The notes under the pieces: generated by a model | The model's input: only the letters and a program-made list of their open reading frames with translations | Databases searched by the model: none | Told to the model about the DNA's origin: nothing | DNA from: Aromatoleum anaerobium | Lineage (GTDB): Bacteria > Pseudomonadota > Gammaproteobacteria > Burkholderiales > Rhodocyclaceae | Assembly: GCF_012910705.2 (NCBI RefSeq) | Contig: NZ_WTVG02000039.1 | Span: 1 to 64,000, forward strand | Length of the DNA: 64,000 nucleotides | Direction of reading: 5' to 3' | Program-made: the position numbers and the translations under genes | Shown: positions 37,278 through 46,781 of the stretch, piece by piece | How the letters are laid out: the number at the start of each line of letters is the position of its first letter | Position numbering within the stretch: position 1 is the stretch's first letter

Positions 37278-38048
37278 ATGCTTGTGGACACCCATATCCA
37301 CCTCGATGCCGAGGAATTCGAGCACGACCGCGAGGCCGTGCTCGCGTCGGCCCGGTCGGCCGGCATAGCGCGTTTCGTCGTCCCGGGCGTCGAGGTCGCG
37401 AACTTCGATCGCGTCGCGGCGCTCGCCGCGGCGCATCCCGACATCCGGTATGCGTGTGGCATCCATCCGCTATACGTCGACGCTGCAGGGCCTGACGATC
37501 TGGCGATTCTCGAGGATCGTCTGAGCAAGGGCGACGCCATCGCCGTGGGCGAGATCGGACTCGATTTCCTCGTTGCCGGCGACGAGCGCAACAGGGACCG
37601 GCAGGAGCAGTTCTACGTCGCGCAACTGAAGCTCGCACGCCGCTTCGAGTTGCCGGTGATCCTGCATGTGCGACGCGCGGTCGACGCAATCCTCAAGCAC
37701 TTGCGACACGGGGGGGTGCGCGGTGGCATCGCGCATGCCTTCAATGGCAGCCGGCAGCAGGCCGACGCGTTCATCGCGATGGGCTTCAAGCTGGGTTTCG
37801 GTGGGGCGATGAGTTTCGACGGCTCACGGCGCATCCGTGCACTCGCGGCGACCTTGCCCCTGGACGCGGTCGTTCTCGAAACGGACGCGCCGGACATGTC
37901 CCCCGCTTGGGCGCAGGGGCGGCGCAACGAACCGTATAACCTGCTGCGTTATGCCCGGATTCTCGCCGACCTGAGGGGGATTCCGGTCGGCGAGGTGATT
38001 GCAGCAACGGGCCGCAACGCAGTTTCGGTGTTTGCCGGAAGGCTTTAG
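37278..38048 (+). CDS. TatD-family metal-dependent deoxyribonuclease/hydrolase
   Basis: 256 residues starting MLVDTHIHLDAEEF, with His-x-His as the first metal ligands; VGEIGLDFL provides the bridging Glu, LPVILHVRRA the next His, IAHAFNGS another, and ETDAPDM the final Asp. TatD enzymes are Mg-dependent 3'-5' DNA/RNA exonucleases. The ATG at 37278 matches the family start; upstream GTG/ATG codons run back into the crotonase gene. Its end overlaps the convergent tetR gene by four bases. Confidence 0.88.
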   Translation: MLVDTHIHLDAEEFEHDREAVLASARSAGIARFVVPGVEVANFDRVAALAAAHPDIRYACGIHPLYVDAAGPDDLAILEDRLSKGDAIAVGEIGLDFLVAGDERNRDRQEQFYVAQLKLARRFELPVILHVRRAVDAILKHLRHGGVRGGIAHAFNGSRQQADAFIAMGFKLGFGGAMSFDGSRRIRALAATLPLDAVVLETDAPDMSPAWAQGRRNEPYNLLRYARILADLRGIPVGEVIAATGRNAVSVFAGRL

Positions 38049-38647
38049 GCCGACTGCCTTTTCGTCATGTTTGCGGACTGGGCGATGAGATCGGCGATGT
38101 CGCGCTTGACGCGCGCCACGTCGCTGTCGAACTTGTCATAGATCATCAGCGAAATACCGAATACGTAGGCATAGAGCAGCATGCAGCGGCTCGACGCTTC
38201 TTCCATCGGCACGCCGCACGCGAGAAACAGGTCGCGCGCGCAGCGCAGGCGGATGTCGTCGACTTCGGCGACGATCGCCGCGGCTTCCGGATCGCGCCGC
38301 GCCCAGTCCCGCACCGCCAGTTCGATCATCGCGCCGCGGCGGCTGCGGCTTGTGCTGTAGATGTCGATGACGTAGTAAATCTGCTCCAGCTCGCGCCCGG
38401 GGTCCGCTCGGGTCTGCTTGACGATGTCGCGGATCCGGCCGTCGCGCCAGGTCTGCAACACGGCCATCAACAGGTCGCGCCGATCCTGGAAATGCCAGTA
38501 GAAGCTTCCTTTCGTGACTTTCAGGCGCTTGGCCAGCACCTCGACGCGCAGACCGGCGATGCCTTCCTCGGCGAGCACGTCGGTGGCGGCAACGACCCAT
38601 GCATCGCGGTCGAGTTGAACCCGGGGTTTGTTCACGACGTTTTCCAT
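38045..38647 (-). CDS. TetR/AcrR-family transcriptional regulator
   Basis: 200 residues. The N-terminal helix-turn-helix (GIAGLRVEVLAKRLKVTKGSFYWHFQDRRDLL, in two parts) is a typical TetR DNA-binding domain; the C-terminal ligand domain has no family-specific motif that I recognise. I choose the ATG at 38647, since the ATG ten codons upstream lies at the edge of the palindromic operator. The gene is divergent from etfB, so it probably controls the electron-transfer flavoprotein/acyl-CoA dehydrogenase operon, perhaps with an acyl-CoA as effector (inference). Confidence 0.85.
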   Translation of the reverse strand: MENVVNKPRVQLDRDAWVVAATDVLAEEGIAGLRVEVLAKRLKVTKGSFYWHFQDRRDLLMAVLQTWRDGRIRDIVKQTRADPGRELEQIYYVIDIYSTSRSRRGAMIELAVRDWARRDPEAAAIVAEVDDIRLRCARDLFLACGVPMEEASSRCMLLYAYVFGISLMIYDKFDSDVARVKRDIADLIAQSANMTKRQSA

Positions 38648-38673
38648 ACGGGATAGTATTGACGAATCCTGGA

Positions 38674-38711
38674 CCATACGCTACCGTACGCATCCATACC
38701 GATGCGTATGG
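38674..38711. promoter_or_regulatory. Nested palindromic operator between tetR and etfB
   Basis: Inner repeat TACGCATC (38687-38694) and GATGCGTA (38701-38708) are exact inverted copies around CATACC. Outer CCATACGC (38674-38681) and GCGTATGG (38704-38711) are also exact inverted copies. The set of CATACG/CGTATG half-sites is what a TetR dimer pair would bind. It lies 100-140 bases before etfB and just upstream of tetR. Confidence 0.75.
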
Positions 38712-38814
38712 AACGATTTTTTTGAGCGGCGGTCAAGGTGTCATTCGATTTCGGGCAGTGACATAATGCCCGGACCCATAAAAACACTGACCAGATAGAT
38801 TAAGGAGCGCGGCA

Positions 38815-39564
38815 TTGAAGATCCTGGTACCCGTTAAGCGCGTGGTCGATTACAACGTCAAGGTGCGTGTCAAGAGCGACGGCACCGGCGTGGATATCGC
38901 CAACGTGAAGATGTCGATGAATCCGTTCGACGAGATTGCAATCGAAGAAGCGGTGCGGCTGAAGGAAGCCGGTATTGCGACCGAAGTGGTGGCGGTGAGT
39001 TGCGGCGTCGCCGCGTGCCAGGAGACGCTGCGCGCGGCGATGGCGATCGGTGCGGACCGCGGCATCCTCGTCGAGACCGACGCTGAACTGCAGCCGCTCG
39101 CCGTCGCAAAGCTCTTGAAGGCGCTGTGCGACAAGGAAGCCCCGCAGCTGGTGATCTGCGGCAAGCAGGCGATCGACGACGACTCGAACCAGACCGGCCA
39201 GATGCTGGCCGCCTTGATGAGCTGGCCGCAAGCTACCTTCGCGTCGAAGCTCGTCGTTGCCGATGGTGCTGCGACCGTCACGCGCGAGATCGACGGCGGC
39301 CTCGAAACCCTCGAAATCAAGCTGCCGGCGGTCGTCTCGACCGACCTGCGCCTGAACGAGCCGCGCTATGCGACGCTGCCGAACATCATGAAAGCGAAGA
39401 AGAAGCCGCTCGACACGGTCAAGCCCGCCGAACTCGGCGTCGATGTCGCACCGCGCCTGGCGACGCTGAAAGTCGTCGAACCGGCGAAGCGGAGCGCCGG
39501 CGTGCGCGTCGCCGACGTCGCGCAGCTCGTCGACAAGCTCAAGAACGAAGCGAAGGTGATCTGA
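38815..39564 (+). CDS. etfB: Electron transfer flavoprotein subunit beta
   Basis: 249 residues from a TTG start with AAGGAGCG upstream; no ATG fits the conserved N-terminus [23 protein letters not shown] beta binds AMP and, with EtfA and FAD, passes electrons from acyl-CoA dehydrogenases to the quinone pool. [22 protein letters not shown] and the signature [17 protein letters not shown] are intact, and [13 protein letters not shown] closes the family pattern. First gene of the etfB-etfA-CbiM-like-acd operon. Confidence 0.95.
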   Translation: MKILVPVKRVVDYNVKVRVKSDGTGVDIANVKMSMNPFDEIAIEEAVRLKEAGIATEVVAVSCGVAACQETLRAAMAIGADRGILVETDAELQPLAVAKLLKALCDKEAPQLVICGKQAIDDDSNQTGQMLAALMSWPQATFASKLVVADGAATVTREIDGGLETLEIKLPAVVSTDLRLNEPRYATLPNIMKAKKKPLDTVKPAELGVDVAPRLATLKVVEPAKRSAGVRVADVAQLVDKLKNEAKVI

Positions 39565-39566
39565 AC

Positions 39567-40529
39567 ATGGCGATTCTGGTTATTGCTGAACACGACAATG
39601 CGAGCCTGAAGGCCGCGACCCTGAACGCCGTGGCCGCGGCCACCGAGCTCGGCAAGGCGGCCGGAGGCGAAGTGCATGTCCTCGTCGCGGGCGCGAACTG
39701 CGCCGCGGCCGCGGCAGAAGCCGCGAAGCTCGCTGGCGTGGCCAAGGTGCGCGTCGCCGATGCCGCGCACTACGACGCGCAGACCGCCGAGAACGTCGCG
39801 GCGCTCGTCGTCGCTCTCATCGCCGATAAGGCCGGCGACTACTCGCACCTTGTCGCGCCCGGCACCTCGTACGGCAAGAACGTGACCCCGCGCGTGGCGG
39901 CACTCCTCGACGTCGCGCAAATCTCCGACGTCGTCGCGATCGAAGCGGCCGACACTTTCCAGCGCCCGATCTACGCCGGCAACGCGCTGGCGACCGTCAA
40001 GAGCGCCGATCGCGTGAAAGTGCTGACGGTGCGCACGACCGCCTTCGAAGCGGCGGCAGTGGCAAATGAGGGCGGCGCCGCGGTCGAAGCACTCGTCGCG
40101 GGGCCCGACCTGGGTGTGGCGAAGCTCGTCGGGCGCGAGCTCACGAAGAGCGCGCGCCCCGAACTGGGTGCGGCGAAGATCATCGTCTCCGGCGGCCGGG
40201 GTCTGGGCAGCGGCGAGAACTACCACAAGCTGCTCGAGCCGCTCGCCGACAAGCTCGGCGCCGCGCTCGGCGCCTCGCGCGCCGCGGTCGACGCCGGTTT
40301 CGCCCCGAACGACTACCAGGTCGGCCAGACCGGCAAGATCGTCGCGCCGCAGCTCTACATCGCGGTCGGCGTCTCGGGCGCGATCCAGCACCTGGCGGGC
40401 ATGAAGGACTCGAAGGTCATCGTCGCGATCAACAAGGATCCCGAGGCGCCGATCTTCCAGGTCGCCGACTACGGGCTTGTCGGCGATCTGTTCGAGATCG
40501 TCCCCGAGCTGACCAACGCGGTAGGCTGA
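39567..40529 (+). CDS. etfA: Electron transfer flavoprotein subunit alpha
   Basis: 320 residues, beginning two bases after the etfB stop. The N-terminal domain ([15 protein letters not shown]) pairs with EtfB; the C-terminal FAD domain has [43 protein letters not shown] and [18 protein letters not shown], the classic EtfA signature. With EtfB it accepts electrons from the acyl-CoA dehydrogenase encoded two genes downstream. A longer frame before 39567 is the shadow of etfB. Confidence 0.96.
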   Translation: MAILVIAEHDNASLKAATLNAVAAATELGKAAGGEVHVLVAGANCAAAAAEAAKLAGVAKVRVADAAHYDAQTAENVAALVVALIADKAGDYSHLVAPGTSYGKNVTPRVAALLDVAQISDVVAIEAADTFQRPIYAGNALATVKSADRVKVLTVRTTAFEAAAVANEGGAAVEALVAGPDLGVAKLVGRELTKSARPELGAAKIIVSGGRGLGSGENYHKLLEPLADKLGAALGASRAAVDAGFAPNDYQVGQTGKIVAPQLYIAVGVSGAIQHLAGMKDSKVIVAINKDPEAPIFQVADYGLVGDLFEIVPELTNAVG

Positions 40530-40577
40530 CGCCGCGCGAGCGAAACCGGGCCCGGACCCGCACGGGGAGCAGCGAGA

Positions 40578-41243
40578 TTGGACCTCCCTGTCTCGCTGTT
40601 CCCCGCCTCCTGGCACTGGATTTCGCTCACCCTTTCGCTGTTCGTGTTCCATCACCTCGCCACGACGATCCGATGGAAACACCTCGCAGCGCCGGCGCAG
40701 CTAAACCTGCTGCTCGGCTTCGTCGTAAGCCTGATCCTGTTGTGGAGCCTGAGGGCCGGCGTCAAGCCCGGCCTGAATCTCCATTTGCTCGGCGCAATGG
40801 TTGCCACCCTCGCGCTGGGTCCCCGGCTCGCGATCGTCGCGCTGGGGCTGGCGCTGGCCGGGATTACCCTGAACGGGGCCCTCGAGTGGCAAGCCTGGCC
40901 GCTCAATTTCCTGCTGATGGGCGTTGCGCCGGTGCTCGCCGCGCAACTGTGGCTGCGCACGGTGGAACGTCGCCTGCCGGCGCATTTGTTCGTGTTCATC
41001 TTCGTCGTGGCATTCATCGGCTCTGCGGTCACGGCGATGCTGCAGGGAGTCCTTGCAGCCGCGGCGATGGTAGCGGGCAGTGCCTATTCATTTGCGTTTC
41101 TGGCCAGCGATTATCTTCCTTACCTCCTGTTGCTCGGTTTTGCGGAGGCCTGGATGAGCGGGGCGGCGATCACGCTGATGGTGGTGTACCGGCCCGACTG
41201 GGTGGTGGCGTTCGATGACCGCCGCTATCTGATCGACAAGTAA
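40578..41243 (+). CDS. CbiM-like energy-coupling-factor permease-type membrane protein
   Basis: 221 residues from a probable TTG start, with six to seven hydrophobic segments. The pattern ([44 protein letters not shown], final [21 protein letters not shown]) resembles the substrate-binding CbiM family or the PF01891 group, which take up Co or Ni with EcfT/EcfA partners. No ATPase or EcfT gene is adjacent and the N-terminal metal-binding His pair of CbiM is not obvious, so it may have another job. Its place between etfA and an acyl-CoA dehydrogenase gene is odd. Confidence 0.6.
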   Translation: MDLPVSLFPASWHWISLTLSLFVFHHLATTIRWKHLAAPAQLNLLLGFVVSLILLWSLRAGVKPGLNLHLLGAMVATLALGPRLAIVALGLALAGITLNGALEWQAWPLNFLLMGVAPVLAAQLWLRTVERRLPAHLFVFIFVVAFIGSAVTAMLQGVLAAAAMVAGSAYSFAFLASDYLPYLLLLGFAEAWMSGAAITLMVVYRPDWVVAFDDRRYLIDK

Positions 41244-41298
41244 CCCGATGCGGCAGCAAGAGCCGCAAATTACAACAAAGTACTGGAGAGTTAGAAAA

Positions 41299-43092
41299 AT
41301 GAGCCAATACACTGCACCTGTTCGCGACATGCAGTTCGTCATGCACGAACTGGCCGGACTGCAAGAAGTCGCAAAGCTTCCTGGCTGCGAAGAGGTGTCG
41401 AGCGACCTGGTCGATGCGATCCTGGACGAAGCGAACAAGTTCGCCAGCGGCGTTCTGGCGCCCCTGAACCGGATTGGAGACCAGGAGGGTGCGAAGTGGG
41501 ATCATGGCAAGGTCACGACGGCGCCCGGCTGGAGAGAGGCCTATCGCCAGTTCTCGGAGGCCGGGTGGACTGCGGTCGCAGGCGATCCGGAATACGGCGG
41601 CCAGGGGTTGCCGAAGCTGCTCTCGACTGCCGTCATGGAAATGTGGAAGGCGGCGAACATGGCCTTCTCGCTGTGCCCGATGCTGACCAACGGTGCGATC
41701 GAGGCGATCGCGCTGCGCGGCAGCGACGAGCAGAAGACCGCTTACCTGCCGAAGATGATCAGCGGCGAGTGGACCGGCACGATGAACCTCACCGAGCCGC
41801 AGGCGGGTTCCGATCTGGCAGCGGTGCGCACGCGCGCCGAACCCCAGGGCGACGGCACGTACCGCCTCTTCGGGCAGAAGATCTTCATCACCTATGGTGA
41901 GCACGACCTGACCGACAACATCGTTCACCTGGTGCTTGCGCGCCTTCCCGACGCACCCGAAGGCGTGAAGGGGATTTCGCTCTTTGTCGTGCCGAAGTTC
42001 CTGCTCAATGCCGACGGCACGCCCGGCGCGCGCAACGACGTGCAGTGCGTCTCGATCGAGCACAAGCTCGGCATCCACGCGAGCCCGACCTGCGTGCTCG
42101 CGTTCGGCGACAACGGCGGTGCCATCGGCACCTTGGTCGGCGAGGCGAACCGCGGCCTCGAATACATGTTCATCATGATGAACGAGGCGCGCTTTGCAGT
42201 CGGCATGGAAGGCCTGGCGTTGTCCGAGCGCGCCTACCAGCATGCCCTGGCCTACGCGAAGGATCGTGTGCAGGGCACCGAAGCGGGGGTGCGCGGCGGA
42301 CCGAAGGTGTCGATCATCCATCACCCCGACGTGCGCCGCATGCTGATGTCGATGAAATCGCAGACCGAGGCGATGCGGGCGCTCGCCTATGTCGTCGGTG
42401 CGGCGACCGACCTCGCGCATCGGCACCCCGACGCTGCGGTGCGCGCACAGAAGCAGGCTTTCGTCGACCTGATGATTCCGGTCGTCAAGGGATGGTGCAC
42501 CGAGAATTCGATCGACATCGCATCGACGGGCGTGCAGGTGCACGGCGGCATGGGCTTCATCGAAGAGGCCGGGGCGGCACAGCATCTGCGCGACGCACGG
42601 ATCACGACGATCTACGAAGGCACGACGGCAATCCAGGCGAACGACCTGATCGGGCGGAAGATCGCGCGTGAGAACGGCTTGACGATCAGAGCATTGATCA
42701 GCGACATGCGTGCCGTCCAGACGCAACTTGCCGACCAGCAGGGCGAAGCGTTTGCGGCGATCCGCAAATCGCTCGACGCCGGCATCGCGGCGGTCGAGGC
42801 GGCGGTGGACTACATCCTCGCGACGTACAACAACGACATCAAGGCGGCTTCGGTCGGCTCGGTGCCGTTCCTGAAGCTGCTCGGCATCGTCGGGGGCGGA
42901 TGGCAAATGGCGCGCGCGGCGCTGGCCTCGCAGGCCCGAATCACGGCCGGGTCGGACGATGTGTTCTACCGGACGAAGATCGTGACGGCGCGTTTTTACG
43001 CCGACCACGTCCTATCGCTCGCTCCGGCGCTGGCGTACGCCGTGGTGAACGGGGCCGCTGGCGCGCTGGCTCTCGACGAAGCGCACTTCTGA
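41299..43092 (+). CDS. Acyl-CoA dehydrogenase (large, FadE/DmdC-like)
   Basis: 597 residues, belonging to the long acyl-CoA dehydrogenase group with an extra C-terminal domain (about 470-597). GEWTGTMNLTEPQAGSDLAAVRT and GQKIFITYGEHDLTDNI form the FAD/substrate site; STGVQVHGGMGFIEEAGAAQ and RITTIYEGTTAIQANDLIGRK contain the Glu region acting as base and the FAD-contacting tail. It introduces the 2,3-double bond in an acyl-CoA, passing electrons to the ETF encoded in the same operon. The start at 41299 has GGAG upstream. The exact chain specificity is unknown. Confidence 0.92.
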   Translation: MSQYTAPVRDMQFVMHELAGLQEVAKLPGCEEVSSDLVDAILDEANKFASGVLAPLNRIGDQEGAKWDHGKVTTAPGWREAYRQFSEAGWTAVAGDPEYGGQGLPKLLSTAVMEMWKAANMAFSLCPMLTNGAIEAIALRGSDEQKTAYLPKMISGEWTGTMNLTEPQAGSDLAAVRTRAEPQGDGTYRLFGQKIFITYGEHDLTDNIVHLVLARLPDAPEGVKGISLFVVPKFLLNADGTPGARNDVQCVSIEHKLGIHASPTCVLAFGDNGGAIGTLVGEANRGLEYMFIMMNEARFAVGMEGLALSERAYQHALAYAKDRVQGTEAGVRGGPKVSIIHHPDVRRMLMSMKSQTEAMRALAYVVGAATDLAHRHPDAAVRAQKQAFVDLMIPVVKGWCTENSIDIASTGVQVHGGMGFIEEAGAAQHLRDARITTIYEGTTAIQANDLIGRKIARENGLTIRALISDMRAVQTQLADQQGEAFAAIRKSLDAGIAAVEAAVDYILATYNNDIKAASVGSVPFLKLLGIVGGGWQMARAALASQARITAGSDDVFYRTKIVTARFYADHVLSLAPALAYAVVNGAAGALALDEAHF

Positions 43093-43140
43093 ACGTGACT
43101 TGATGGCGGCGCCGGCTGTGCCGCGCCCGCCTTGAAACGA

Positions 43141-43174
43141 AAGGGCCGACCTGCCTGCGCAGAGACCGGCCCTT
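43141..43174. terminator. Bidirectional stem-loop between acd and the PpiC-type gene
   Basis: AAGGGCCG (43141-43148) and CGGCCCTT (43167-43174) form a perfect eight-base stem whose loop holds a further CTG/CAG pairing. It lies 49 bases after the acyl-CoA dehydrogenase stop and 18 before the convergent gene's end, with A and T edges suited to both directions. Confidence 0.7.
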
Positions 43175-43191
43175 GTCACGCCGGGTCGCGG

Positions 43192-43974
43192 TTACTCGAC
43201 CTTCGCCTTGGCCCTCAGGTCGGCGACGTGCTTCTCGATTTTCTTCTGCTGCAGACGCTGTTCGAGTTGCGGCTTGACCTCCTCGAACGCAGGAGCTTTC
43301 AGGTCGCGGACGTCGTCGAGCTGGATCACGTGATAGCCGAAATCGCTCTTCACCGGCGTCGCACTGTATTGACCCTTCTCGAGTTTGACCATCGCTTCCG
43401 AGAACGGCTTGACGAACATCCCCGGGTTGCTCCAGCCCAGTTCGCCACCCTTGTCCTTCGAGCCGGGATCCTTCGACGCCTTGGCGAGCGCCTCGAACTT
43501 CTCGCCGGCGCGCAGCTTGCCGATGATCGCTTTCGCTTCCTCTTCGGTTTCGACGAGGATGTGACGCGGCTTGTATTCCTTCGAACCCATCTGGCCCTTG
43601 ATGCTTTCGTATTCCTTGCGGAGATCGGCATCGGTGGCGGGATTGGTCTTGACGAAGTCCTGCATGTACGCGCGGATCAGCACACCCTGGCGGGCGAGGT
43701 CCATCTGAGCCTGGATTTCCGGCTTCTTGTCGATGCCTTTCTTTGCCGCTTCCTGTGCAAGCACTTCGAGGCGGACGAGCTGCTCGCGAGCGGCCTCGCG
43801 CAGTTCCGCGCCGTCGGGGGCGCCTTGCGCACGCTGCTCATTGATCATGACGTCCATGCGGGACGAAGGGATCGGGGCGCCGTTTACAGTCGCAACCGGG
43901 GTAGCCGCGCCCGCTGCGTGGACCAACAGGGCGGCCGTGAGACCGAGGGCGAGGCGGCTGGGAAAACGTTTCAT
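43192..43974 (-). CDS. Periplasmic PpiC-type peptidyl-prolyl isomerase
   Basis: 260 residues with a signal peptide (MKRFPSRLALGLTAALLVHA, cleavage near Ala-Gly-Ala-Ala). A SurA-like N-terminal helical part (residues 30-125) is followed by a parvulin domain (about 130-225) with YKPRHILVETEEEAKAI, LGWSNPGMFVKPFSEA and SDFGYHVIQLDDVR. It helps fold secreted proteins. I chose the ATG at 43974, which fits the signal peptide and has AAGGAA upstream; an ATG at 44004 overlapping the bolA stop (ATGA) is the alternative. Last gene of the yciB-yciI-bolA operon. Confidence 0.9.
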   Translation of the reverse strand: MKRFPSRLALGLTAALLVHAAGAATPVATVNGAPIPSSRMDVMINEQRAQGAPDGAELREAAREQLVRLEVLAQEAAKKGIDKKPEIQAQMDLARQGVLIRAYMQDFVKTNPATDADLRKEYESIKGQMGSKEYKPRHILVETEEEAKAIIGKLRAGEKFEALAKASKDPGSKDKGGELGWSNPGMFVKPFSEAMVKLEKGQYSATPVKSDFGYHVIQLDDVRDLKAPAFEEVKPQLEQRLQQKKIEKHVADLRAKAKVE

Positions 43975-44000
43975 CAAGGTTCCTTCCGGGTGGGTTGAAT

Positions 44001-44264
44001 TCATGCTTCATCGGCCGTCAGGGCGCGGACGGCGAGCGCGTGCACGCGCGTGCGCATCAGATCGCCGAGCGCGTCATAGACAAGGCGGTGACGGGCAACA
44101 GTGTTCTTGCCCTTGAAACACTCGGCGACGATGGTCAGACGATAATGGCCGCCGCCACTTCTCGCTCCCGCATGGCCGGCGTGCAACGCGCTGTCATCGT
44201 CGATCTCGATCGACACCGGATCGAGCACCGCAAGGCGTTCGCGGATTTGGTCAATCGTGGTCAA
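44001..44264 (-). CDS. bolA: BolA-family protein
   Basis: 87 residues. The pattern [27 protein letters not shown], then [31 protein letters not shown], is a complete BolA domain; the conserved His of the (F)xGxxxxxRHR region (Arg-His) is present, as needed to bind a [2Fe-2S] cluster with a monothiol glutaredoxin. No glutaredoxin gene is adjacent. It overlaps yciI by four bases upstream and the isomerase gene downstream. Confidence 0.9.
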   Translation of the reverse strand: MTTIDQIRERLAVLDPVSIEIDDDSALHAGHAGARSGGGHYRLTIVAECFKGKNTVARHRLVYDALGDLMRTRVHALAVRALTADEA

Positions 44265-44560
44265 GGCAGCACCTTCTTGAAGGGTTTCACGGTGATCCGC
44301 GCGAACACGCCCTGTTTCACGTAGGGATCGTCGGCCAGCCAGCGCTCGGCCTCGCCCTGCGAGGCGAACTCGGCGACGACGAGGCTGCCGAAGAAACCGG
44401 CCGGGCCGGGATCCGGGGAGTCTATCGCCGGCATCGGGCCTGCCATCAGCAGGCGTCCTTCGTCGCGCAATCCCTCCAGCCGGGCCAGATGGGCCGGACG
44501 GGCGCTCATGCGCGCCTCAAGCGAACCCGGCGCGTCTTCGCCGAGAAGTACGTAAAGCAT
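44261..44560 (-). CDS. yciI: YciI-family protein
   Basis: 99 residues; [24 protein letters not shown] carries the conserved Asp and Arg-x-His-His-like region, with [25 protein letters not shown] and [18 protein letters not shown] following. The YciI fold resembles muconolactone isomerase, and its activity is unknown. The ATG overlaps the yciB stop (ATGA) and its end overlaps bolA, so it is a coupled middle gene of the operon. Confidence 0.9.
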   Translation of the reverse strand: MLYVLLGEDAPGSLEARMSARPAHLARLEGLRDEGRLLMAGPMPAIDSPDPGPAGFFGSLVVAEFASQGEAERWLADDPYVKQGVFARITVKPFKKVLP

Positions 44561-45168
44561 CAGGTGGTTTCCTCCTGGATATGTCGGGACAGATAGAAGC
44601 CCTGGCCAAAAACGAACAGCAGCATCAGGCCCATGCCGCCGAAAAGTTTGAAATTGACCCAGGTTTCTTCGGAAAAGTTGTATGCAACGTACAGATTGAG
44701 AAAGCCCATGAGGATGAAAAACCCGGCCCATGCGAGGTTGAGGCGTCCCCAGACGGGATCCGGCAGCCGAACCTGGGCTTCGAGCATCTTCCGGATCAGG
44801 TTGCGGTGGAACATCACGGCCGATACCGTCAAGGTCCCGCCGAACAGCCAGTACAGCGCGGTCGGCTTCCACTTGATGAAGGTGGGGTTGTGGAAAAACA
44901 GCGTCGCACCCCCGAACACCACGATGATGGCCAGGCTGATCCACAACATCGTGTCGACCTTGCGGTGCCGCATCCATACCCAGGCGATCTGGGCGACCGT
45001 AGCCAGGATCGCGACCGCGGTTGCCAGCAGGATCGGGGCCTGCGTGACGACAATGCCGTCGCCGAGCCAGCGCGACGCGAGCTCGTGCGCGAAGGACTGG
45101 TTCGCGCCGGCGATCTTGTAGGCGACGAAGAAGAGGATGACCGGGAGCAGATCGAAGAGAATTTTCAT
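44560..45168 (-). CDS. yciB: Septation/intracellular membrane protein YciB
   Basis: 202 residues, the usual YciB (IspZ, septation protein A) length, with about six membrane segments. [19 protein letters not shown] is the family start; [33 protein letters not shown] and [22 protein letters not shown] are characteristic. It acts in cell-envelope synthesis and division in enteric bacteria. First gene of the operon with yciI, bolA and the PpiC-type isomerase. Confidence 0.95.
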   Translation of the reverse strand: MKILFDLLPVILFFVAYKIAGANQSFAHELASRWLGDGIVVTQAPILLATAVAILATVAQIAWVWMRHRKVDTMLWISLAIIVVFGGATLFFHNPTFIKWKPTALYWLFGGTLTVSAVMFHRNLIRKMLEAQVRLPDPVWGRLNLAWAGFFILMGFLNLYVAYNFSEETWVNFKLFGGMGLMLLFVFGQGFYLSRHIQEETT

Positions 45169-45311
45169 GCGGCAGGATTATAGCCACTTGTCCGTTGTAC
45201 CCGGCTGAGCTTTGGGTTGATGGACTCCTGGCCGATCAACGCCGATCGCCGGGCAGGACGGCAGTGCCGCGGCGACAGCTGGTACCGATAGCGACGACCG
45301 GACGCGGGGGC

Positions 45312-46781
45312 TCATGCCGGAGTGTCATCCGGCTCGGGCCCGCGCATCCTCGTGCCGAGACGGCGTTTTTCCAGCGGAAGATGCAGGACCGCGAGCAACC
45401 CGCCGCCGAGGCGGCGCCCCAGGTCCAGTCGCCCGTTGTGCGAGCGGATGATGCGTTCGATGATCGCGAGGCCGAGGCCGGCGCCCTTGGTGTTCGAGCG
45501 CGCGTTCTCGAGCCGCGTGAAGGGGTGGCGCATCCTCTCGATTTCGCTCTCCGGAATGCCCGGCCCGCGATCCGCGACTTCGATCGTCGCCTCTCCCTCG
45601 GTGCTGTTCACTTTGATATCTATGGGATGGTTCTCGCCCGCATAGCGGATGGCGTTGTCGATGAGGTTGGCGATCGCCCGCCGCAGAGACAGGCTTCGGG
45701 CGGGCAGGACCAGCTTCTCGGGCAGGTCCGCGCGTATATCGATGCCGCGCAACCGATAAGGTTCCACGAGGTCCCGCACGAGGCCCGGCAGGTCGAGCGC
45801 CTCCATCGGCTCTTGCGGTTCTCCGCGCCCGAAATCCAGGAACTGGCCGATGATCCGGTCCATCTCCTCGACGTCGGCCACCATTGCGGCGATCTCGGTT
45901 TCCGGCGCCCCCGACATTTCGACGCCGAGCCGCAGGCGTGCCAGCGGCGTACGCAGATCGTGGGAGACGCCGGCGAGAATCAGCGCGCGATCTGCGTCCG
46001 TGCGGGCGAGATCCCCTGCCATCTGGTTGAAGGCTTTCGCCACCGCGGCAATTTCCTGCGGGCCTGTTTCGGGCAAGTGCGGCGGCGTGCGACCGCTGCC
46101 GACGACGCGCGCCGAGCGGGCGAGGTTGCGCAGTGGGACGCTGATCCGGGAAACGATCAGGTAGGCGCCCAGCAGCGCGACGAGGAGCGCACCGCCTCCC
46201 CACGTCAGCCACTCGATCGCCTCGGTCTGTTGCAGCCGCTCGGACGGAAGCATGACCCAGAAATCTTCCTTGTCTTCGGGGTGGAGCCTGAAGCTGATCC
46301 AGAAACCGTCGAGCGTTTTCCACCGCGAGGCAAACCGCGTGTGAGCGCCGAGCTGGCGGCGAATCTCTTCGGTCAGCAGATGCATGGCGCGGTTGTCGGG
46401 CAGCGGAAGGAGTTCGTCGGAAGGTTCGGCCGGGTAGATCCGGATCCCCTCGAGCGCCGCCAGGTCGATGAGCAATTCGGTGCGGCGCTCGACGTCCGCG
46501 TTGATCAGCGCGGTGCGGGTCAGGTTCACGACGCTCGTCGCCATCTGCGCAAGATCGCGTGCGCGCACCGGCTCCTCGAAATGGCGAAAGATCTGCGACC
46601 AAGCCACCAGCGCGAGCGTCAGCAGGAGGGCAATAAGCAGAAAGGTCTGCCACAGCAGCGTGCGCGGCGGAAGATCGTTCACCGCCTGGCTGATGGCCTC
46701 ACGAATGCCGGTCCACCCGGCCGGACGCGAATGATGTTCAGCTCTCGCTTGCAGCTTTTGTATCATCGGGAACGAATACAT
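45312..46781 (-). CDS. EnvZ-like sensor histidine kinase
   Basis: 489 residues. Two membrane helices (about 43-62 and 191-211) flank a 130-residue periplasmic sensor domain; a HAMP domain follows (211-262), then the phosphoacceptor His274 in GVSHDLRTPLARLRLG and the HATPase domain (N box NLIDNAIRYAG, G1 DRGPGIP, F/G2 TKGAGLGLAII). The SHDLRTPL box is EnvZ-like. It overlaps the regulator gene by 38 bases, so both are translated from one transcript. The signal it senses is unknown; EnvZ itself answers osmolarity. Confidence 0.9.
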   Translation of the reverse strand: MYSFPMIQKLQARAEHHSRPAGWTGIREAISQAVNDLPPRTLLWQTFLLIALLLTLALVAWSQIFRHFEEPVRARDLAQMATSVVNLTRTALINADVERRTELLIDLAALEGIRIYPAEPSDELLPLPDNRAMHLLTEEIRRQLGAHTRFASRWKTLDGFWISFRLHPEDKEDFWVMLPSERLQQTEAIEWLTWGGGALLVALLGAYLIVSRISVPLRNLARSARVVGSGRTPPHLPETGPQEIAAVAKAFNQMAGDLARTDADRALILAGVSHDLRTPLARLRLGVEMSGAPETEIAAMVADVEEMDRIIGQFLDFGRGEPQEPMEALDLPGLVRDLVEPYRLRGIDIRADLPEKLVLPARSLSLRRAIANLIDNAIRYAGENHPIDIKVNSTEGEATIEVADRGPGIPESEIERMRHPFTRLENARSNTKGAGLGLAIIERIIRSHNGRLDLGRRLGGGLLAVLHLPLEKRRLGTRMRGPEPDDTPA

